From NCBI GenBank assembly GCA_963680875.1, contig OY804586.1:51122203-51186202 (forward strand): a stretch of 64,000 bases of DNA, read 5' to 3'. The number at the start of each line of letters is the position of its first letter. Position 1 is the first letter of the stretch. A model generated the notes under the pieces. That model was given only the letters and a program-made list of their open reading frames with translations. It made no database searches and was not told where the DNA came from. A program made the position numbers and the translations under genes. Shown in pieces: positions 58,242 through 64,000 of the stretch. This DNA is from Bathymodiolus brooksi. Its lineage: Eukaryota; Mollusca; Bivalvia; Mytilida; Modiolidae.

Positions 58242-58452
58242 GTAGATTTATTTAATTTTAGTACAAATTTACATTTAATCAACGTACATTTTTATTTCCG
58301 GTACAAAAAGGGCATATCTATAAATACAATTGTAATGTTGGTAAATTGTAGATTTATTTAATTTTAGTACAAATTTACATTTAATCAACGTAAAGCTTTA
58401 TTTCCGGTACAAAAAGGGCATATTTATAAATACTATTGTATATGTTGGTAAA
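58242..58452. repeat. 106 bp tandem duplication upstream of the P450 gene
   Basis: GTAGATTTATTTAATTTTAG at 58242 recurs at 58348, and the copies match through TTTATTTCCGGTACAAAAAG to TGTTGGTAAA, with about 6 differences. It lies 230-440 bp upstream of the ATG, possibly in the promoter or the 5' UTR region. Confidence 0.95.
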
Positions 58453-58504
58453 CGGGAGAAGACTTTCATAAGTTGGAAAAACTTGTTGTCCGATCTCAAT
58501 TTGT

Positions 58505-58600
58505 TATATTTAAGAAGAGTTTGAAGGTATCAAAGAGATAATAAGATTCCGTAATATCAAAGAAGGACAGAAAACACATTGTCCAAAACAAATAACAAAT
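58505..58600 (-). mobile_element. Retroelement tail family P, end piece
   Basis: AAGAAGAGTTTGAAGGTATC, AAAGAGATAATAAGATTCCG and AAAGAAGGACAGAAAACACA match the minus-strand end of the tail. Confidence 0.65.
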
Positions 58601-59344
58601 AAAATATAACAAATAAAATAATATATAAGCTAAAGGTCTACTATGACGTAGAGATAGTGAATTTTGACATTTTACGTCGATGCTGACAATACGTTTAATT
58701 GAAGAGGAACGAATCCCAATTTAATGAGTCGGTCCATTGTTCAACTGCACGTTTTCTTTTCACTTATTATATTCTAACCTACAAAAAACCAGTACATTTA
58801 AATCACAAATAAAGCTTCCCTTCCTTGTAGATGGTATTTTATTATCATTAATCATGAACAAGTGCAATCCTCTCTTTAAATTTTACCTATATGATCATAG
58901 ATGTTTTTTCAAGGTATTTTAATAGATTATCATATTTGCTCATAACCAGTTTAATCAATATTATTTTTAAAATTCATATGTACTAAAATGTAGACTGATA
59001 AAATTTAACAGGTAAGCGTCCCAGATGTACCTTAACCTTCATAAGGTATGTTTATGTTGTTATAAGGTGTAGGTGTTCACCTACATCGTAAGTAGTTATG
59101 CTATAGGTAAACATATATAAATTTGAGGGAAGTGAGAGCCAAAGAATTTCAACAATACTATGATAAATATCATAAAAACATGAAACAATTGTGTTTAAAC
59201 AGTTGAATTGTACTTAAATCTCCCAAATGCAAGGAGAGGAAAAAAACACGGCCCAGAATTTCGGTGGCCAATGTCACTTTAAGGTGACCCTCGGGAGATA
59301 AGATCAATGTCATTTAAATACTGTTGTAGTAATTTCGATTGTAT
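58601..59344. other. No recognised feature
   Basis: AT-rich sequence upstream of the P450 gene. The short ORF at 58737-58922 has no support. Confidence 0.35.
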
Positions 59345-59700
59345 GTTTACTAGGTATAATGTAAATTCGTGCGTGCCAATTTTCGTGGTTTAGGAAAAAT
59401 GTTCGTGGTGTAAGGAGTTTATAAAAATATTGTAAAGAAATTTAAATTCGTGGGCACAGATTTTTGAGGTTTTGAGGGGATTCTTAAATATGCTGTGAAG
59501 TCTTTTACAATCGTGGATACCAATTTTCGTGTTTTATGGAAAAAACATGTATTTTGTATTTTCGTGCATATGTAAATGCGTGAATCACCTGTAATAAACA
59601 GTCAGTGCACATCTGTATGGTGACAAATAGTCGTTGAATTCTTGATTTCATGGTTTGATATTAGCCACGGAAATTGGTGTACCACGAATAATAATGTATG
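59345..59700. repeat. CGTGG/CCACG-rich dispersed repeat
   Basis: Successive blocks AAATTCGTGCGTGCC, AATTTTCGTGGTTTAGG, TTCGTGGTGTAAGG, ATTCGTGGGCACAG, CAATTTTCGTGTTTTATGG and finally CCACGGAAATTGGTGTACCA, the last inverted relative to the first. It is consistent with a decayed inverted-repeat element. Confidence 0.5.
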
Positions 59701-61129
59701 CATAGTAATTAAAAATAAATATCGTAAACAAGATGTTTTGTTACCGAATGAAAATTGTATGACATTACTTTGGTTTTTGGTTTTGTGTGAAGCAAAGCAC
59801 ATTATATTTGAAACAAGACAGTTAAGGTCTGGAAAACCATTCATGTTGCATGGTCTAAAAGTCTAAAACAAACACAACCGACTATGGTTTGCTATTTCGG
59901 AGGGACATGCACCTTAACGTCTTAGTATTTTTCAATAATAATGACTTAATTTAGAAACTGTAAATTTTAATAATATATATTTATATATATCGCTTATAAA
60001 CCATGGCAGTGTAACAAAGAAAAAAAAAAGAAAAAAAAAGAAAAAGAAACACTACCTACATGGCGGATGATATCCCCGGGGACTAATAATATATCGGCAG
60101 AGATATCGACCCAGTGATAGTAATGGAAATGTAAATATCTAACTCAGTGGGCATGCAACTCCCACACGGAAATATATTGTAATTAATATAAATATTTTAT
60201 ACTTATATTAGAAAATGCACCTAAAAATGATTAAATTAAAATTTACTTTGTTAAAAGGTTCACGAGTACAACGTGTGGTTTATAATTTATATTGAAAACT
60301 AATTACAAAAAATGTACTTATATGAGTACCTATCTTTAATCCATGATAATGTATATAAATATATATATATAATGCTTACCACAAACTATTTTTAACATGA
60401 TAACCATTTATTCAATAACAAAATAAAATTTATCAAGATCATAATCAATGAAATGTTTATTCTTAATACTCTGTTTAGGTGCAAACTGATAATCAAAAAA
60501 GACAAAGACTAAGTCAATAAATTATCCGCCTTGGGAGTGATATATTAAAATGATATCGCCGTCGATACGAGATGATATTTTCCACTGTGTCATTTTCGGT
60601 GTTATAAAGATTGAGTATATGTATACAAAAGTCTCATTATAGGATGCAATGTAAGCTTTGGTCCAGTTCTTTGTTAAGGGAAGAACAATGCTATCGCTGC
60701 GATAATTTATTTATTGTTGGAGGTATGAAGTTGAATATATGTATGATTTATATTGATAAAACAACGGTTCTCCTAAAGTGGGAGGAACTTGATCTATATA
60801 AAAAGATGTATATATTGATAAGTACAATGACTAAACAGAATATCGACTTTCGTCAAGATTTGTAATTGGTTAGAACTGAGGACTAGAATACATATCTTCA
60901 AGTAGGAATTTAATAAAACATTTTTTTTTAAATTGATTTTACCGTTTTTAGACCACTGTGGAGGTCTTGTGAATCAATATATAGTTTAGTGTTTAGTACT
61001 CTTATTTTAAATAAAATATTTAAAAAGTAGATAGAAGTGCCGTAAATAAGACAAAGTACACGAGTCCACAGGCAACAGTCAAATGTTGCACTATAAACAG
61101 CTAAACCACATATAGGGACAAGACAAGTG
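59701..61129. other. AT-rich intergenic, no supported gene
   Basis: Purine-rich run at 60018-60050. The ORFs at 59602-59866 (both strands) and 60611-60865 have no motif that I recognise. Confidence 0.35.
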
Positions 61130-61203
61130 TGAAGAGGCCAAAAGGGGTAATTCGAATTCGTGAATCGAAGCAGGACATACAATATAATGACCAAAAGAAG
61201 GAT
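61130..61203 (-). mobile_element. Retroelement tail family P, end piece next to a SINE
   Basis: GAGGCCAAAAGGGGTAATTC, GTGAATCGAAGCAGGACATA and AATGACCAAAAGAAGGATAA. The tail is cut at 61203 where a SINE piece starts. Confidence 0.65.
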
Positions 61204-61288
61204 AAGGGTTATGGTTGTGGCGTTTAACGCCACCTTCAAAACCACTTCCTGCCGCAAGTAACTGACTGGCAAACTTTATCGAATACAA
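61203..61288 (-). mobile_element. SINE type B fragment
   Basis: AGGGTTATGGTTGTGGCG, TTTAACGCCACCTTCAAAAC, then a jump to CTTCCTGCCGCAAGTAACTG and CAAACTTTATCG. The core is deleted. Confidence 0.7.
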
Positions 61289-61663
61289 TGATCCAAAGAA
61301 TACGGAAGACTAATGCCATATATCAAATATATGATCTTCATCTCAAAAAAGAAATATCTAATTTTTCCCTTTTTTAATGTGCAATTCTCAGTGTATGAAT
61401 ATATATACATTATAAAAAACATGGTGAAGCAGGCGTTACATCCACATTGATAAAATATATTAAAATTTATGAACATATGGGACTACTACAATGCTACATA
61501 TAGAACGGAGAAACACATGTTGTCACATACGCCTCTTGTTCTTTCAATAAGTGTTGTTTTATTGTATGTTGGTTTCTTGTATCAGTTGTATTTTCTGTGT
61601 TTATCAAGATCCTGTGTTGGTTTTCCATTGCTATCTCTATTTCGTATTTTTCAGTTATCTTAA

Positions 61664-61810
61664 ATGATAAAGTTTACCAGTTGCTTGCCCATGGTCGGTG
61701 GTTCTCTCCGGGTACTCCGGCTTCTTCCACCATTAAAACTGGTCACCATGATATAGCTGAAATATTGCTGAAAGTGGCGTTAAACACAATAAATCAAATC
61801 AATCATACAA
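61664..61810 (+). mobile_element. SINE type A, 5'-truncated
   Basis: TGATAAAGTTTACCAGTTGC, CCATGGTCGGTGGTTCTCTC, CCATGATATAGCTGAAATAT, GTGGCGTTAAACAC and an AAATC-rich tail. The core is well preserved. Confidence 0.92.
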
Positions 61811-62084
61811 ATCAATTATCTTAAAGACGAAATTCACTAAAATGAGTAGTTTGAATTTATTTCTGCTGAAATATGGTACGTCTGTCCATCTTTATGTATT
61901 GATGTTGCTACTGTCGATAATTCTTTATCATTATTACTTAATTAAATAAATGTCCACTTTGAAATTATCATTAAATTATAGAAAAAAAAAAGTTTAATCA
62001 GCGATGATCAAATATTCCACAAATTTTAACAATTACATCTCACCATAACTGATTGAACACAAAAAAGAGACCATGAGATATGAC
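61811..62084. other. No recognised feature
   Basis: AT-rich. Nothing supported. Confidence 0.35.
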
Positions 62085-62290
62085 GTTGGAATTCCAGGTA
62101 TTGTTTTTTGGACAGGCACAATGATATGGCGGGGCTAAACCGGTTAATGTTAAGAAAACAATTTCCTACCTTGCAAAATATTACAAGGTGTTTGGACAGG
62201 CACACAATATGGCGGGGTTAAACCGACTAATAGTAAGAAAACATCTGTCTTACCTTACGAAATGTTACAACGTATTTGTAAGTAGTATTT
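62085..62290 (+). repeat. Two R2-related pieces in tandem
   Basis: TTGGACAGGCACAATGATAT, GGCGGGGCTAAACCGG and TTACAAGGTG are followed about 80 bp later by TTTGGACAGGCACACAATAT, GGCGGGGTTAAACCG and TTACAACG. These are the 3' blocks of R2. Confidence 0.6.
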
Positions 62291-62802
62291 ATACATTAAC
62301 CTTCTATTATTTTGACAAAATTACACCAATCAAAGATCTTTAAAATATTTGACATGTATAAGGTTTACAAGTGTGATTTTGGTAATACACTTTATTAATT
62401 GACTGGTAATGGTTAACTTGGCCTAATCTTATCTCTGACATGTCTTGTTAAATTAAAGTACTCATATCTGATTATGAGTTGAACCTTGTAATTAAAGTCT
62501 TTTATTTAATAGATAAATTAAAAAAAAGACGTTTAAACGGGTGCGTTGTATTGTTTTATATTTCTGTTGTAGTTTAATTTTGGGTCGTTAGTCATGTACT
62601 TTTTATAAGCATGTGTCATTATGAAATGTAGCAAATTTGGCGCCAAAACATAATGAAAACAAATGTTAAAGTGCAATAGAACACGACAGAGTGGGTGTTT
62701 CTAAAAAAAAAATACAAATGTAATTATACACATTTATATAGATAAGTACAAAATGTTCAGATATCAATAAATAAGCATCTCATAAATTAGAGGAGAAATT
62801 TA
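62291..62802. other. No recognised feature
   Basis: AT-rich. Nothing supported. Confidence 0.35.
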
Positions 62803-62966
62803 CGATTGATTGATTGATTTTGGTGTTTAACGCCATTTTCAGTAATATTTCAGCTATGTCATGGCGATCAGTTTTAGTGGTGGAAGAAGCCGGAGTACCC
62901 GGAGAGAACCATCGACCATGGGCAAGCAACTGGTAAACTTTATCACTTGCGGCTGCGAGTCGAGTG
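62803..62966 (-). mobile_element. SINE type A 3' part nested in a retroelement tail
   Basis: GATTGATTGATTTTGGTG (tail), GCTATGTCATGGCGATCAGT, CCGGAGTACCCGGAGAG and ATGGGCAAGCAACTGG. It is flanked by GAGGAGAAATTTACG on the left and GGAGGAATTTACG on the right, a likely target-site duplication. Confidence 0.88.
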
Positions 62967-63050
62967 GAGGAATTTACGCAATGGCCAAAAGAAAAAGCAC
63001 AAAAGGACAAACAACGATCTACAACTAAAAATCGAGTAAGACGAAATATA
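62967..63050 (-). mobile_element. Retroelement tail family P piece, unexpanded
   Basis: CAATGGCCAAAAGAAAAAGC, AAAAGGACAAACAACGATCT, ACAACTAAAAATCGAGTAAG, ACGAAA. It shows the single-copy form of the segment amplified at 4470-7650. Confidence 0.75.
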
Positions 63051-63089
63051 TTCACGACGTCTTGTGTTTATTGGTTAACTATAAGTTAT

Positions 63090-63650
63090 ATTATCACTAT
63101 TTTGTTTATTTTCCCTTTGATGTTTAAAACCAATATATTTCATATCACGTAAGCGCTGAGATGATTCTAATTATCGCTAATCGCTAAGCGTTGTCAAGGA
63201 CGCACGTAATATTATCGCTGTTTTCTAATATGACGTTATAATGACGTCACATTACCAAATCCTTGATAATAAGTGATTAACGATATTTAGTGATTAACGA
63301 TGTTTTTTAAAACGAGATGACTGAGAAACGTCCTCGAGTTTTAAAAAGCATCTTTAATTAAACAAGATAATACTACGTGCGTCCTGGACAACGCTTAGCG
63401 ATAATTGGAATCATCTCATGCGCCCACATGATATGAAATATATCGGTTTTAAACATCAAAGGGAAAATAAACAAAATAGCGATAAAAAATATTAATTGTG
63501 TTTAAAAAAATGTCAGTATCTCAACAAAAATTATTTAATTATGAATACAAAATAGCGATAAAATAATTAAAGATGTTTTTTAAAACTCGAGGACGTTTCT
63601 CAGTGATCTCGTTTAAAAAAAAACATCGTTAATCACTTATTATTACATAT
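63090..63650. repeat. Two interleaved inverted repeats
   Basis: Arm A (63093-63215, with ATTTTGTTTATTTTCCCTTT and GCTAAGCGTTGTC) pairs with A' (63370-63488, with AAAGGGAAAATAAACAAAAT and GACAACGCTTAGC). Arm B (63265-63360, with ATAAGTGATTAACGAT and GAAACGTCCTCGAGTTTTAA) pairs with B' (63550-63648, with TTAAAACTCGAGGACGTTTC and ATCGTTAATCACTTAT). The order A-B-A'-B' is interleaved rather than nested. Confidence 0.88.
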
Positions 63651-64000
63651 ATTCACACTTTCTATTTCTTACTTAATAAATACCAAATATGACAAGATTT
63701 CCAAATATTTCATGAAATTAATTAATAGAAATTTAATTACATAATTAGTAGTACAGAAAAAATATTTGGTAATAGGTATGCTATTATCAGTTATTTATTG
63801 AAATAGAAAAAAAAAGAAAATATTTAAAAAATGTGTTAAATTGGACAAAAAATTTAAATGTTAAAAATACGCCATGCTTAGCACGTAAATGTACTTACAT
63901 GGGAAATTGGTTTGATTTGTAAAGCAATTTAATAGATCGATTCAAATGAACGAACCCAGTTAGTGAGGATTTTATAGTAATCATGTTTGAATATAAATTC
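63651..64000. other. No recognised feature
   Basis: AT-rich sequence to the window edge. Confidence 0.35.

Overview
This is repeat-dominated animal nuclear DNA, AT-rich, with one complete spliced gene. I infer a mollusc, probably a bivalve. The gene is an animal clan-3 type cytochrome P450 with 13 GT-AG exons, and the dispersed repeats look like ones I know from bivalve genomes: tRNA-headed SINEs with a shared conserved core, a retroelement tail reading CACGACGGGTG / GTGGAGCAGGA / TTCCGGAGCACC, and a family carrying TGGCTTGGTACAGG. No search was run, so the taxon is an inference. No bacterial, viral or CRISPR features were seen.

Layout. 1-35 kb is a graveyard of short retroelement tails, SINEs, MITEs and tandem arrays with no recognisable host gene. 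Arrays lie at 1-250 (31 bp unit), 4470-7650 (29 bp, about 110 copies), 15191-15540 (70 bp, 5 copies), 20035-23940 (59 bp, about 66 copies), 29002-29625 (26 bp, about 24 copies) and 30457-32430 (35 bp, about 56 copies). 35.35-45.10 kb is one 9.75 kb satellite of a 51 bp unit (about 190 copies) with a near-identical 2.9 kb tandem duplication inside it. 46.9-47.2 kb is a 42 bp x 8 array. 48.16-58.01 kb is the P450 gene on the minus strand; its introns hold MITEs, SINE pieces, retroelement tails, a 56 bp x 5 array and a G-rich tract. 58-64 kb is AT-rich with scattered repeat pieces and an interleaved set of inverted repeats.

The gene. Spliced by hand, 13 exons give 1572 nt (523 codons plus stop) with consistent phases throughout. 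It has an N-terminal membrane anchor, the IPGP hinge, WxxxR, ExxR (ETLR), PERF and a heme loop with Cys457. The I-helix oxygen-activation motif is unusual: GGIGT instead of AGxET, so the acidic residue is replaced by glycine.

Main pattern. Most tandem arrays can be tied to a dispersed transposable element, because array flanks continue the element in the right order and single-copy relatives elsewhere in the window show the unexpanded sequence. One retroelement tail appears to have given rise to the 31, 29, 70 and probably 35 bp arrays; a second family to the 26 bp array; a SINE body to the 59 bp array; and a third family probably to the 42 bp array. The origin of the large 51 bp satellite is not visible. 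The window also holds a 1.9 kb non-autonomous DNA transposon inserted in a retroelement tail whose paralogue at 10.25 kb shows the empty site.
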